DNA of 60,942 bases, from positions 1-60,942 of the forward strand of contig JAJFTY010000154.1 of the NCBI GenBank assembly GCA_021372695.1. Reading direction: 5' to 3'. The translations under genes and the position numbers were made by a program. Each line of letters begins with the position of its first letter. The stretch's first letter is position 1. The notes below the pieces were generated by a model. The model was given only the letters and a program-made list of their open reading frames with translations. It was not told the origin of the DNA and searched no databases. Of this stretch, positions 41,684 to 50,782 are shown one piece after another. The DNA comes from Deltaproteobacteria bacterium. GTDB lineage: Bacteria; Desulfobacterota; Syntrophia; Syntrophales; UBA5619.

Positions 41684-43105
41684 TCAGCGGGCGATCAGTT
41701 TCCGGGCCAGCGCGTTGAGCGCGTCGAGCAGCTCCTGCTCCTTCCCGACACCGGCACGGATGGAGCCCCGGGAGAGAATCACCATGGTCTGCAGATCCGT
41801 CCGTTTGGTCTGCAGGATCAAGGCGTCGCCGAGAATTCCGAGATTCCCCGTGATGGTCTGGTTGGCCGCCAGCCATTTCCCGATCTGCAGAGCCTGACTG
41901 TCGTCGATGAGTCCAGACTGCTGAAGCTTCATCTCCTGGATTGCCTGACCCATGTCCTCCCGGTTGATCAGTTCGAATCCGCCCAAGGCGAAGAGCTCTT
42001 CCCGGAGCGCCTCGGAGAGAATCAGAGCCACGACATTCAGTTGAGCGGTCGTCTGGAGGTCATAGACAATCAGCCGTTCTTTTGCGGGAAGCCCCCCGCC
42101 TGCCTTGGCCGCGACCGCCAAATTCGCTTCTGGATTTCCGGACCGGACCGTCCTTTGTTCCCCCGATTCTCCGGGTCTTGCAGCCCGGATTCGCGGCGGA
42201 TCCGTGGCTTTTGGGGGCGGTTCGGCCTTCATGCCCGCCGGCGCAGGGGGGGGTTCTCCCGGCCCAGGCCCAACCGGGAGAGCAGGTCTGAACGTGGGTT
42301 GATCCGCCCCTGCCGGCTTCGGGGGTTCGGGCGGTTCGGGCGGTTCGGGCTTCGCACGCGTCGGCGCTGCGGGCGTTTCCATGGGAGGTTTCTCCAGCGC
42401 GGCCAGCCGGGTCCCGCCGGGCGCCTCGCTTTCCGCAGCTGTGGACGCAGGTTCCGAATCCTTCTCCACGGCTTCCGGCCCCGTCTGTCCGGAAGCCGCA
42501 GGCGCCATTCTTCCCTTGCGGATGGCCGTGGCCAGCATATCCCCCTTGGCCCGGCGGAAGATCTCCTGGTAGCATTCGCGGAAGATCCTGGCCTGTTCTC
42601 GGCTTTGCTCCTCCGGGGTGCGCATGTTCGGCGAATGGTCGAGTTTTTCAAACAGCGCACCGGTCTCCAGGTTGATCATCACCAGCTTCACGTACAGGAA
42701 TCCGGAGTGGCCGCGCATGGGAATAAACAGATAATCGGCATGAAGGGCACGGCCCGCCTTCCGGGCCAGCTCCCAATCGTTCCTTTCCCACTGCCATCCT
42801 GGGATCTCCTGCCCGCCGGTGACCCTTTGGACCGCCGCCGGAGGGACGACCGTGTAGATCCCCTTTTCGTTCAGCATCCTCGCAGTCGCACGGTATGAAC
42901 TCTGAGCGAATTCGGCTTGGGGCGTCAGCCAGTTCCCCCGGGGCAGGGTTCCCGAGACGGGCAGGACGAACACCCGCAGCTTGGCCGTGGGGGAGGGATT
43001 GGGGAGGGTGTTCAGCCGGATGTCCGCACAGCCGGCCGTAAAAAGCAGTGCGAGCGAGACCGTCATCCGGAAAATGAACTTTCGATCCATCCCCATCGTT
43101 TTCAT
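41684..43105 (-). CDS. Lipoprotein with two CsgG/FlgO-like regions and a proline-rich linker
   Basis: The 473-residue protein has a lipoprotein signal (hydrophobic core then LFTAGC, Cys near residue 27). Residues about 40 to 200 resemble a curli/CsgG-type module (RVFVLPVSGTLPRG onward), residues about 230 to 340 are Pro/Ala/Glu-rich, and the C-terminal 135 residues resemble the FlgO/CsgG ATP-like domain (LSEALREELFALGGFELINRED; QSGLIDDSQALQIGKWL). It is likely tethered to the outer membrane. It ends four bases from the convergent prs-like gene. Confidence 0.7.
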   Translation of the reverse strand: MKTMGMDRKFIFRMTVSLALLFTAGCADIRLNTLPNPSPTAKLRVFVLPVSGTLPRGNWLTPQAEFAQSSYRATARMLNEKGIYTVVPPAAVQRVTGGQEIPGWQWERNDWELARKAGRALHADYLFIPMRGHSGFLYVKLVMINLETGALFEKLDHSPNMRTPEEQSREQARIFRECYQEIFRRAKGDMLATAIRKGRMAPAASGQTGPEAVEKDSEPASTAAESEAPGGTRLAALEKPPMETPAAPTRAKPEPPEPPEPPKPAGADQPTFRPALPVGPGPGEPPPAPAGMKAEPPPKATDPPRIRAARPGESGEQRTVRSGNPEANLAVAAKAGGGLPAKERLIVYDLQTTAQLNVVALILSEALREELFALGGFELINREDMGQAIQEMKLQQSGLIDDSQALQIGKWLAANQTITGNLGILGDALILQTKRTDLQTMVILSRGSIRAGVGKEQELLDALNALARKLIAR

Positions 43106-43245
43106 ATTTCTTTCCTCTCCGAAATGGCTGGCGGATGTTCAGACGCTTTTGGGCTCATGATCATCAAAAAGGGCATACCTGTCAAGATACATTCGACAAA
43201 AGGTCAGCGGCATCTTTCCCGACCACGTGTAGCCGGGGGCGCCGG

Positions 43246-44451
43246 TCAGAGGAACCAGCCGAACAGGTTGATCACCCTCTCGAGGAGCCGCGCGATCACG
43301 CCCCGCCGCTCATGGTTTTCAATCGTGACGGACCGGGAAGCGGCCAAATCCTTCCGGAGCACCCGCCTGATCTGTTTGCCGAACCGCACGTCGTCGATGA
43401 TGCCGTTCAGCTCATAATTGCGATGAAAGCTGCGCTGATCGAGATTGGCCGATCCGATGATCGTCCGCTCTCCGTCGATCAGCATTACCTTGGCATGAAG
43501 GATCTCCTGCTCCAACTCGCGGATCTCGATTCCCCCCCGGAGCAGCGCTCCGTAATAGCTCCGCCCCAGGAGCCTGACCAGCGGGATGTCGCTGATTGCC
43601 GGAAGCAGCAGACGAACCTTCACCCCCCGGCGAGCGGCCCGCAGCAGCGAACGGATCATCCGGAGGCCGGGAACGAAGTACGGAGTCGCGACGAGGATCT
43701 CCTCCGAGGCGGAGGCGATGTGGAAAAGATATGCGCCACGGATGTACGAACGGCGCTCGTGGGGGCCGCCGCGGACGATCACCACATCGGCGCCACCGCT
43801 GCGTCTGGGGTCGAGGTCCTTGCGGCCGACGGGGCGAAGCCGGGGAGCCTCTCCCCTCTCCATCTGCCAGGTTTCGGAGAAGCTCAGCACCAGTTCGGCC
43901 ACCGCGCTGCCCGCGATGCTGAAACCCATGTCGCGGAAACGCCGCGACCTTTCCCCGACACTGGCGTATTCATCGCCGATGTTGAAGCCCCCGAGATAGG
44001 CAAGGTTGCCGTCGATGATGGCCATCTTGCGATGGTCACGCCTGTCGAACCAGTGCACGCCGCGCTTGAACGAGGGAACATTGAACGGTACCAGTTCGAT
44101 GCCCTGCGCCGCCATGCCCCGGAAGAAGGAGGTCGGGGTATCGATGGAGCCCACATAGTCATAGATCATCCGGACCTGTACGCCCCGCCGGACCGCTGCG
44201 GCGAGCTCGGCGGCAAACGCGGCGCCGGTACCGTCAGCGCGGATCATATAGTATTCGGCGAGGATGAAACGTTCCGCCGAACGGCAGGCCGCGTGCAGCG
44301 AACGGAAAAAGCTGCGCCCCCCGGGAAACAGGAGGACCCGGTTGCCGCGGTAAGTCGCCGGCTGATCGGGATGCAATCGCCGGAGCAGCCGCATGATCCG
44401 GAGCAGCCGGCTCTTCTGTCCGAAACGGTCTTCCGTGGCCATCGCCTTCAA
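43246..44451 (-). CDS. cls: Cardiolipin synthase-like phospholipase D family protein
   Basis: The 401-residue protein has two HKD motifs, HWFDRRDHRKMAIIDG near residue 135 and HAKVMLIDG near 320, the paired catalytic sites of the PLD superfamily. It lacks the N-terminal membrane helices of ClsA and is closest in layout to ClsB/ClsC, which make cardiolipin or phosphatidylglycerol derivatives. Gene order gives no further hint. Confidence 0.85.
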   Translation of the reverse strand: MKAMATEDRFGQKSRLLRIMRLLRRLHPDQPATYRGNRVLLFPGGRSFFRSLHAACRSAERFILAEYYMIRADGTGAAFAAELAAAVRRGVQVRMIYDYVGSIDTPTSFFRGMAAQGIELVPFNVPSFKRGVHWFDRRDHRKMAIIDGNLAYLGGFNIGDEYASVGERSRRFRDMGFSIAGSAVAELVLSFSETWQMERGEAPRLRPVGRKDLDPRRSGGADVVIVRGGPHERRSYIRGAYLFHIASASEEILVATPYFVPGLRMIRSLLRAARRGVKVRLLLPAISDIPLVRLLGRSYYGALLRGGIEIRELEQEILHAKVMLIDGERTIIGSANLDQRSFHRNYELNGIIDDVRFGKQIRRVLRKDLAASRSVTIENHERRGVIARLLERVINLFGWFL

Positions 44452-45049
44452 AAGAATATTTCTAATTTGCGATATGGAACCTTTGTGCGACCTGAAAATC
44501 GGATCCGGGAGCGCGCATTGGAGATCTCCTGGGGCACCCTGCCCCCGCAGCGGAGCGCCCGCAAAGACGATTGTCTGAGCGCGAAGCGCGAGTTTCGTCT
44601 TTGCAGCGAAGCGAGGAGGTGCAGGGTCAGAAGATATCCAGCGCGCGTAGGGATCACGATTTCAAAGGCTCCGGATATCTGCTGCAGGGTCATCGTCACG
44701 ATCTTCCCGCCTTCCTGCTGTGTCAGTGCATTCTTGTTCGAAAACCCGGATGCTGTCAAGCAACAGCCCACGGTGAATTTCGCGGCATTGGACTCTCGAT
44801 CCAATGTCCCTGCGGGAAAAAGGAGAGGAGGGTTCCAGAAGAGAGCTGCGGGGTGAATGATGGGGAGACTGGCCACGATGATGGCCGGAAAAAGAATCCC
44901 CACCCCGGAATCTCTATCCGGGGCGGAGGTGGAAGGGATCCTGACACGCAGAGCGCGATCGGCTGCATCAAGGTTGAGGACGAACTTCCCTTCGAGGCGT
45001 GAATGATCGCCGGACGGGGAGGGAGGCTTCCGAGCCGACCTCTCCGGCG
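44452..45049. other. Non-coding stretch with inverted repeats
   Basis: No convincing gene lies in these 598 bases. Two overlapping open frames on opposite strands exist but lack recognisable domains or ribosome-binding sites. The stretch contains the large inverted repeat at 44536-44627, a smaller stem CCCCGGA-ATCTCTA-TCCGGGG at 44903-44923 and, on the minus strand, a TTGACA (44754-44759) that might serve the cls-like gene. Confidence 0.6.
44536..44627. repeat. Large imperfect inverted repeat
   Basis: The outer arms ACCCTGC (44536-44542) and GCAGGGT (44621-44627) and the inner arms GCAAAGACGA (44561-44570) and TCGTCTTTGC (44595-44604) are perfect complements. The centre contains GCGCGAAGCGCG. 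The whole can fold to a cruciform or long RNA hairpin. Confidence 0.8.
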
Positions 45050-46153
45050 CTATTTCTTCTTTTTCAGCAGGTGGACGGTTCGGGGGATCTCAACCTCGAC
45101 CTTGGCCGCATGGAGGAAGTGCTCGGCATCGCGCGGGTTGTACTGGTCGACGATCATCTTCCTCTCCCCGATTTTGACCGTACATTTCGCGATGGACCCC
45201 GCATACATATAGGACACCAGGGTCCCGCAGATCCCGTTGGGTTTTCTCTCTCCGCAGTCCAGCGTGAGGGAGATGCTCTCCGGTCGGATGACCATCAGAA
45301 CGTCGTCTCCAGTCTGGATGTCTTTTTGTTGGAGCGTGATCGAAAGCTTGCCGTACTCCGTGGCGATCGTGGTGTTGGCCGTGGCCGCGTCGATCGATTC
45401 GACCCGTCCGTCCATGAGATTGACGTAGCCGACGAACCCCGCGATGAATTCGTTGGCCGGCCGTTCGTAGATCTCGATCGGGCTCCCGACCTGTTCGATC
45501 AGGCCGTCTTTCATGACCACCAGGCGGTCCGAGATCGCCATCGCCTCGAACTGATCGTGCGTCACAAACACGGTCGTGATGTGCAGCCGCTCCTGGAGCT
45601 TGCGGATCTCCTCGCGCATGACCAGCCGCAGGTTGGCGTCGAGGTTGGAGAGGGGTTCATCCAGAAGCAGGACCTTCGGCTCGAGGCTGAGCGCGCGGGC
45701 AAAGGCCACCCGCTGCTGCTGACCGCCGGAGAGCTTGTCGATCATCCGGTCGCCGAACGCCTCCAGTTCGACCATCTCCAGGAGGTCATGGACCCGCGCG
45801 GCTATCTTATCCTTGGGCCATTTGTTGATCTTCAGTCCGTAACCGACATTCTCCGCGACCGTCATGTGCGGGAAAAGGGCATAATTCTGGAAGCAGATCC
45901 GGGTGTCGCGGAGGTTCGGGGGGAGGTCGTTGACCCTCTGCCCGTCAAGGATGATGTCCCCCGAGCTGATATCGGTGAAGCCGCCGATCAGGCGCAGCAG
46001 CGTCGTCTTTCCGCAGCCGCTCGGGCCGACGAAGGTGACCAGTTCGCCTCTTTTGACCTCCAGCGATACCCCCTTGAGAACCTCGTTGTTTCCATAGAAC
46101 TTGTGGATGTCCTTGAGAATCAGCATCGGTTTTTCGTTGGCGTTCATACTCAT
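45050..46153 (-). CDS. ABC transporter ATP-binding protein, likely aminophosphonate importer (PhnT-like)
   Basis: The 367-residue ATPase has Walker A GPSGCGKTTLL near residue 38, the signature LSGGQQQRVAFARAL near 138, Walker B VLLLDEPLSNLD near 158 and the switch histidine in THDQ. A C-terminal TOBE region follows. This is the PotA/FbpC type. Downstream of the permease and binding-protein genes, it energises import; the phosphonate substrate is inferred from the shared promoter element with phnW. An iron or polyamine importer is the alternative. Confidence 0.85.
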   Translation of the reverse strand: MSMNANEKPMLILKDIHKFYGNNEVLKGVSLEVKRGELVTFVGPSGCGKTTLLRLIGGFTDISSGDIILDGQRVNDLPPNLRDTRICFQNYALFPHMTVAENVGYGLKINKWPKDKIAARVHDLLEMVELEAFGDRMIDKLSGGQQQRVAFARALSLEPKVLLLDEPLSNLDANLRLVMREEIRKLQERLHITTVFVTHDQFEAMAISDRLVVMKDGLIEQVGSPIEIYERPANEFIAGFVGYVNLMDGRVESIDAATANTTIATEYGKLSITLQQKDIQTGDDVLMVIRPESISLTLDCGERKPNGICGTLVSYMYAGSIAKCTVKIGERKMIVDQYNPRDAEHFLHAAKVEVEIPRTVHLLKKKK

Positions 46154-46176
46154 GGATCAGAGAGCCCCTTTCTTTT

Positions 46177-47874
46177 TCATGCCGGCTTTGTTGTTGCCAT
46201 GCTGCTGCCCAGCCGGGTCTTCTTGCTGATGTAATTCAAGACCATCATGCAGCCCATGACGATCAGCATCAATTTGATCGTTGTCGCTGAGGCGATACCG
46301 ATCTCCCCATAGACGGCCTTGTCGAAGATGATCACCGCGGCCAGGTCGAACCCTGGGCTAACGAGGAAGACCACCGCGCTCAGGGAGACGATCGCGGTCA
46401 TGAACGTGTAGATGAACCCGGCAATGAAGGCCGGAAACATGATCGGCAGAACGATCTTGTAGAAGGTGGTCAGGAAGCTGGCGCCCAGGTCCGCGGAGGC
46501 CTCCTCGATTTCGATGTGGATCTGGTGGAGCTTGCTGATCCCCGCTTCAACCCCGACGGCCAGGAAGCGGAAGACGCAGTTCAGCGCCAGGATCATGATC
46601 CCGCCGGTCAGCTTGAGCGGGGGGGCGCTGAAGGCCAGCAGATAACCGATGCCCAGCACCGTTCCGGGAAGGGCGAAGCCGGAGAGCGAAACCATCTCGA
46701 TGAACGTGCGGCCGAAGAAATTTCCCCGCACGATCACGTAGGCCAGAAGCACGCCGATCATGGCGCCGATCACGGCCGCCACGAAGCTTACGCGGATGCT
46801 GTTGTATATTGCCTGATTGGAAGTGAAATCGAGATAATTCGCCAGGGTGATGTTGTGCGTCACCCCGAGGATCTTGTAGAAGGAGGCGACGAACACCACG
46901 GCGAAGCAGATGAAGATCGCCCCGGCCGCGACGGTCGTGATGAGCACGAACGGGACCTTGATCAGAGGGGTGATCTTTCTCGGTTCCGAGGCGACCGGCT
47001 TGCCCCCGATCGTGGTGAACTTCTTCCCCTCGAGCAGATAGTTGTGGATGAAGAAGATCAGGATGCAGGGGGCGATCAGCACCACGGAGAGCACGCTTCC
47101 CATGTAGAAGTCGGACTCCCCGGTGATCATCGTGTAGGTGTCGGGCGCCAGGAAGGGGGTCCGGCCGCCCAGGATGGCGGCGTTGCCGAACTCGGCGATG
47201 GTCATGACGAAGATCAGGAGCCCCGCCTTGAGCAGCCCCGGCGCGAGTAGCGGGATGGTGATCGTCCGAAGGATGGTCGCTTCCGACGCCCCCATGTCGT
47301 AGGCGCTCTCCTCGAGATTGGGGTTGAGCGACATCAACGTGTTTTCGATCATCATGTAGGCGAGCGGGATGAAGGCGAGGGTCTGGGAGATGACGACGCC
47401 GCTGAAGCCGTAGAGCTGCCAATGGAGGTCGAGCGCCTTGGTGACCAGGCCGTTTCGTCCGAAAAGGATGATCAGCGAAAGGGCAAAGAGGTACGGGGGG
47501 GCGATCAACGGGATCAGGGAGATGATCTTGAGCGGCTTTCTGAGGGCCCATGGTCCCCGAGTCGTCATGTAGGCCAGGCAGAAGCCAATGACGAGGCAGA
47601 CCGCGGTGTTGATCACCCCCAGGAGAAGCGTGTTGTACAGCGATTGAAAGTAATATTGCTTGCTGAAAAAGGCCTGATAATATTTAAGGGTGAAGCCGTC
47701 CGGCCCTCGGAGACTCTTGATGAGGACCATGACAATCGGGTAGAGGAGAAAGAAGGCAAGAAGCAGGAACAAAACTCCGGCCAGGATGTTGATCAGGTTT
47801 GCATTCAGGAAATCCTTGACCTTGCTCCCGCTGCTGGATTGCAGCTTCACGGACAACTCTGCTGTTGCTGCCAT
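46177..47874 (-). CDS. ABC transporter permease, two fused permease domains (PhnU/PhnV-like)
   Basis: The 565-residue membrane protein has about twelve transmembrane segments and two EAA loops: ESAYDMGASEATILRTITIP near residue 195 and EASADLGASFLTTFYKIVLP near 465. It is thus a tandem permease of the FbpB kind, able to form the channel alone. It sits between the binding protein and the ATPase genes. A strong hairpin lies just before its start. Confidence 0.88.
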   Translation of the reverse strand: MAATAELSVKLQSSSGSKVKDFLNANLINILAGVLFLLLAFFLLYPIVMVLIKSLRGPDGFTLKYYQAFFSKQYYFQSLYNTLLLGVINTAVCLVIGFCLAYMTTRGPWALRKPLKIISLIPLIAPPYLFALSLIILFGRNGLVTKALDLHWQLYGFSGVVISQTLAFIPLAYMMIENTLMSLNPNLEESAYDMGASEATILRTITIPLLAPGLLKAGLLIFVMTIAEFGNAAILGGRTPFLAPDTYTMITGESDFYMGSVLSVVLIAPCILIFFIHNYLLEGKKFTTIGGKPVASEPRKITPLIKVPFVLITTVAAGAIFICFAVVFVASFYKILGVTHNITLANYLDFTSNQAIYNSIRVSFVAAVIGAMIGVLLAYVIVRGNFFGRTFIEMVSLSGFALPGTVLGIGYLLAFSAPPLKLTGGIMILALNCVFRFLAVGVEAGISKLHQIHIEIEEASADLGASFLTTFYKIVLPIMFPAFIAGFIYTFMTAIVSLSAVVFLVSPGFDLAAVIIFDKAVYGEIGIASATTIKLMLIVMGCMMVLNYISKKTRLGSSMATTKPA

Positions 47875-47901
47875 TTTCTCCTCCCGGTGGCGCGAAAACC
47901 A

Positions 47902-47927
47902 CTGCCCCGCCGCTCGCGGCGGGGCAG
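47902..47927 (-). terminator. Intercistronic hairpin between binding-protein and permease genes
   Basis: CTGCCCCGCCGC pairs with GCGGCGGGGCAG over 12 bases. There is no U tract after it on the minus strand, so it is more likely an mRNA-stabilising or partial termination structure that raises the amount of binding protein relative to the permease. Confidence 0.6.
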
Positions 47928-47951
47928 TTCCCTTCCAGAGACTGTACAGGA

Positions 47952-48944
47952 TTATTTGAAATCGGTTCGCAGCTTCTGTTTCCAGATATCGTTGTTTTTC
48001 GCTTTTTCGTCGGCAGCCTTACCCAGATCCAGATTGACGAATTTGGGCAGGGTCGTGCCATAGAGGGCATTCTTGGCCGGCCGGGGGGTCACGTAGCCGA
48101 TGGCCGCCATCAGATCGCTGAACTCCTGGGTGCCAAGCACGTCGATGATCTTCTTGCAGGTTTCGGCCTTCTTGGTCGTCTTCAGAATGAAGGAGGTCGT
48201 TCCGTCGTAGCCGGTGCCCTCCTTCGGGATGGACCAGATCAGCGGATAACCGTCATCGATGCGCTTCTTCACGTTCTCGTCGGAGGTGATGCCCAGCATG
48301 AATTCGCCACGGCCGACCAGGTCGGTCGGGGCATTCCCGCTGCGGCTGTAGTGGTGGATGTTCTTGTCCAGGGCTTCGAGATATTTCCAGCCTTCCGCAT
48401 CCCCATAGAGGGCCAGGAAGGTGAACCGCATCATGTTCGCGGTTCCGGAGCTGAGCGGGGAGGGCATCACGATCTCGCCCTTCCATTTCGGATCCAGCAG
48501 GTCCTTCCAGCTCTCCGGCATCTTGTACCCCGCCTTGGACAGGCGGTCCTTGTTGCCGACGAGCACGAAGGAGAACGTGGCGATGTGGTAGAAATCGCCC
48601 TTCGGATCCACGAACACATCGGGAACGCCCTTCCAGGCGGGTGAAACATAGGGGAGAGTCCAGCCGCTCTTCTTGGCCAGGTAGCCTTGGGGCGAGCAGG
48701 CGCCGATCACCATATCGGCGCTGAAGTTGGGAGCTTCGGCCTTCATTTTGGCCTCGACCTCGCCGCAGGACTGGAAGGTCTGGTTGACGGTGATCCCGGT
48801 TTTGTCTTTGATGAACTTGACGATTTTGGCGTTGTTGTCGGGGGAGGTCGCCATGTAGGCGTTGATATCCTCCGCGAGGGCACTGCCGGCAAGTACGACT
48901 GAGAAGATCGCGGCGACGACGACTGCAATGAACTTTTCTTTCAT
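47952..48944 (-). CDS. ABC transporter periplasmic binding protein, likely for 2-aminoethylphosphonate (PhnS-like)
   Basis: The ATG at 48942-48944 follows TTGGAGGGACAT and gives 330 residues with a signal peptide (KEKFIAVVVAAIFSVVLAGS, cleavage near ALA). The mature protein is of the AfuA/FbpA iron-type SBP fold. The four-base-upstream TTG start is rejected because it lies in the ribosome-binding site. Context rather than sequence suggests the ligand: the promoter carries the same element as phnW. Confidence 0.82.
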   Translation of the reverse strand: MKEKFIAVVVAAIFSVVLAGSALAEDINAYMATSPDNNAKIVKFIKDKTGITVNQTFQSCGEVEAKMKAEAPNFSADMVIGACSPQGYLAKKSGWTLPYVSPAWKGVPDVFVDPKGDFYHIATFSFVLVGNKDRLSKAGYKMPESWKDLLDPKWKGEIVMPSPLSSGTANMMRFTFLALYGDAEGWKYLEALDKNIHHYSRSGNAPTDLVGRGEFMLGITSDENVKKRIDDGYPLIWSIPKEGTGYDGTTSFILKTTKKAETCKKIIDVLGTQEFSDLMAAIGYVTPRPAKNALYGTTLPKFVNLDLGKAADEKAKNNDIWKQKLRTDFK

Positions 48945-49183
48945 ATGTCCCTCCAATTAAATTTAAGGAAATTAAATGTTAATTTTCGAGAAACGCCGGC
49001 CGGTGATGCTTCACCCCCTTTCGTGAGCCGATTTTGATTTGCTTGATTGGACAAGAAATCGTAACGGGCCAATGGATAACAAATTCGCCAGAGTCTGTCA
49101 AAGAAAAGAGGGGCGGTGCCCCGTCAGGGGAACCCCATAAAGTTTCGTTCAGAGAGTCGAGGTCATTCCTATACCATTCGATG

Positions 49184-49217
49184 TATTAGTCAAATTAATA
49201 ATAATCATATAATCGAT
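49184..49217 (-). promoter_or_regulatory. Shared 34-bp element in front of the ABC operon
   Basis: Reads 33/34 identical to 33769-33802 in inverse orientation, with dyad TTAGTCAAATTAA at 49186-49198. On the minus strand TTGACT and TATAGG (49168-49173) are 14 bases apart as in front of phnW. The leader to the binding-protein gene is about 210 bases. The rest of 48945-49411 is non-coding. Confidence 0.75.
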
Positions 49218-49362
49218 GATCAACAGTTATGATGAAAGATAACGCACCCATTTCCTTCATCTGCGCAGGCAGAAAACGATGGGTCCTGGCTGGATCAAGA
49301 CGTGAATGCGGTCAGTCGGAACGGGAATTGGAGCTCCCGCCCGGGGGGCACGGCTTCCGGTC

Positions 49363-49404
49363 AAGGTTGGTCGCCACCCTTGGTTCGGAGTGGCGGCCAA
49401 CCTT
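49363..49404 (-). terminator. Hairpin after the saccharopine-dehydrogenase-like gene
   Basis: AAGGTTGGTCGCCAC (49363-49377) and GTGGCGGCCAACCTT (49390-49404) pair over 15 positions with one mismatch or G-U. No U tract follows, so it may stabilise or weakly terminate the transcript. Confidence 0.5.
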
Positions 49405-49411
49405 CTGAACC

Positions 49412-50578
49412 CTAAATATTTTCGATCCGGATGTGGATAAAAATCTGCCGCTTTTCCAGCTCCCGGAAGATCTCCTCCGGATCGAAGGCGAATTCGGGCA
49501 TGACGACGCCGGTCCCTTTCACCTTCCCCTTCGCAATCATCGCGGTCGCGATCCCCATCGGGATTCCAACGCAGCGCGTGTAGGCCCGCAGTTTTTCCCA
49601 GCCCGCAACCGAGCCATCCGAGGCCGGGTGCGTGTGCGTCAGGAGATAACGGAGTTTCTTGCCCTCCTTCGTCCCCGTGACGTCGATATGCAGCGCATAT
49701 CCATAAAGTTTGGTCTCCTGCCCGATCGGATACTGCATCAGATAGGCGGAAACCGCGTCCATGATCCCGACCTCGACGCCGGCAATCTTGATCTTGTCGT
49801 TTCTCAGGATCCCCCAGTCGTAGAGGGCCCGCACGAGCTGCATGTTCTGCGGCGGCCAGGTCCCCCGGACCTCGATCAGGCGGGCCTGCTTTCCCTGCGC
49901 ATCCAGGTAGGCGGCCACCGTCTTCGTCTCCGAATGGGGGATGATGTATTCGGGAAGTGTCCCGTAGGGGGCGGGAAGCTCTACGTCGAGCGGTCTCGCG
50001 AACGGGGGCACCTGGACGAACTGACCGTTTTCGTAGACGAGGCGGCAGGGGAGCTTCGGGTCGTACTCGTAGCTGGTCGTTTCGGTGATCGAGGGCGAGA
50101 AGGCGATGGGCCGGAAGGCGCCATGGCTGATCCGGACCGTGTCGATCGTGTCGAGGCGGTCGATCGCATACTTCGCCATCATGTCGGTGATCCCCGGGGT
50201 CATGCCGAAACCGGGGACGTGGGTGCGGTTGTACTTCTTGAAAAGCGGTTCGAACTGATACTCCTCCCCGAAGCCGTTCAGGTTGATCCCGTGGCACCCC
50301 GCCTCCGCGATGCAGGCCGTGGAGAGGCCGTTGAGCGTGATCGTCGTTCCGTCCATGACGATGTCATAGCCCTTCATGGTCGCTACCGACGCGGCCTTGT
50401 CTTTCACGTTGACCTTCTTGAAGTTGACCCGGGGGTCATTGAGCCACTTCACCACCTCCTGGCCCGCTTTTTCGTCATAATCCCCGATCGTGATCTCGTC
50501 GAAGTCGGAGAACTGCACGAGATCCAGCGTCGACTCCCTGCAGATCTTCCCCCCACCGCCCAGACACAATACCTTCAT
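49412..50578 (-). CDS. Saccharopine dehydrogenase / lysine 6-dehydrogenase-like NAD(P) enzyme
   Basis: The 388-residue protein has an N-terminal Rossmann fold (MKVLCLGGGGKICRESTLDL) and follows the layout of lysine 6-dehydrogenase: VPGFGMTPGITDMMAKYAID near residue 120, and a late GVVMPEFAFDPEEIFRELE. That family oxidatively deaminates a terminal amino group. In this island an omega-amine such as that of 2-aminoethylphosphonate is a plausible but unproven substrate. It is divergent from the first lysR, with a half-copy of the shared element between them. Confidence 0.8.
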   Translation of the reverse strand: MKVLCLGGGGKICRESTLDLVQFSDFDEITIGDYDEKAGQEVVKWLNDPRVNFKKVNVKDKAASVATMKGYDIVMDGTTITLNGLSTACIAEAGCHGINLNGFGEEYQFEPLFKKYNRTHVPGFGMTPGITDMMAKYAIDRLDTIDTVRISHGAFRPIAFSPSITETTSYEYDPKLPCRLVYENGQFVQVPPFARPLDVELPAPYGTLPEYIIPHSETKTVAAYLDAQGKQARLIEVRGTWPPQNMQLVRALYDWGILRNDKIKIAGVEVGIMDAVSAYLMQYPIGQETKLYGYALHIDVTGTKEGKKLRYLLTHTHPASDGSVAGWEKLRAYTRCVGIPMGIATAMIAKGKVKGTGVVMPEFAFDPEEIFRELEKRQIFIHIRIENI

Positions 50579-50708
50579 GATTCGATCTCCCTTTCGTTTG
50601 CCGTCCTGGATCGCCCCCCGCCCTCACCGATCCGCGGTTGCCGCTGCTCGTGGAGCGGAGCTTCATCCGGAAAGATTTTGCTTTCAGTAGATCAATGCTG
50701 TATGTTCC

Positions 50709-50754
50709 GTCAAATTGATTGTTTGGATGATCCCTATAGGATGAAGCTATAGGG
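50709..50754. promoter_or_regulatory. Operator region between the dehydrogenase-like gene and lysR
   Basis: GTCAAATTGATT at 50709-50720 matches one half of the shared element. A perfect 8-base inverted repeat CCCTATAG-GATGAAG-CTATAGGG follows at 50732-50754. Both lie in the divergent intergenic region, as expected for a LysR autoregulation site. Confidence 0.55.
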
Positions 50755-50782
50755 CAAGGGCATTTCAATCGGATTGGAAACG

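Noticed and set aside
44448..44903. A 151-codon minus-strand frame upstream of cls
   Set aside because: No family resemblance, runs through the large inverted repeat, and lacks a ribosome-binding site.
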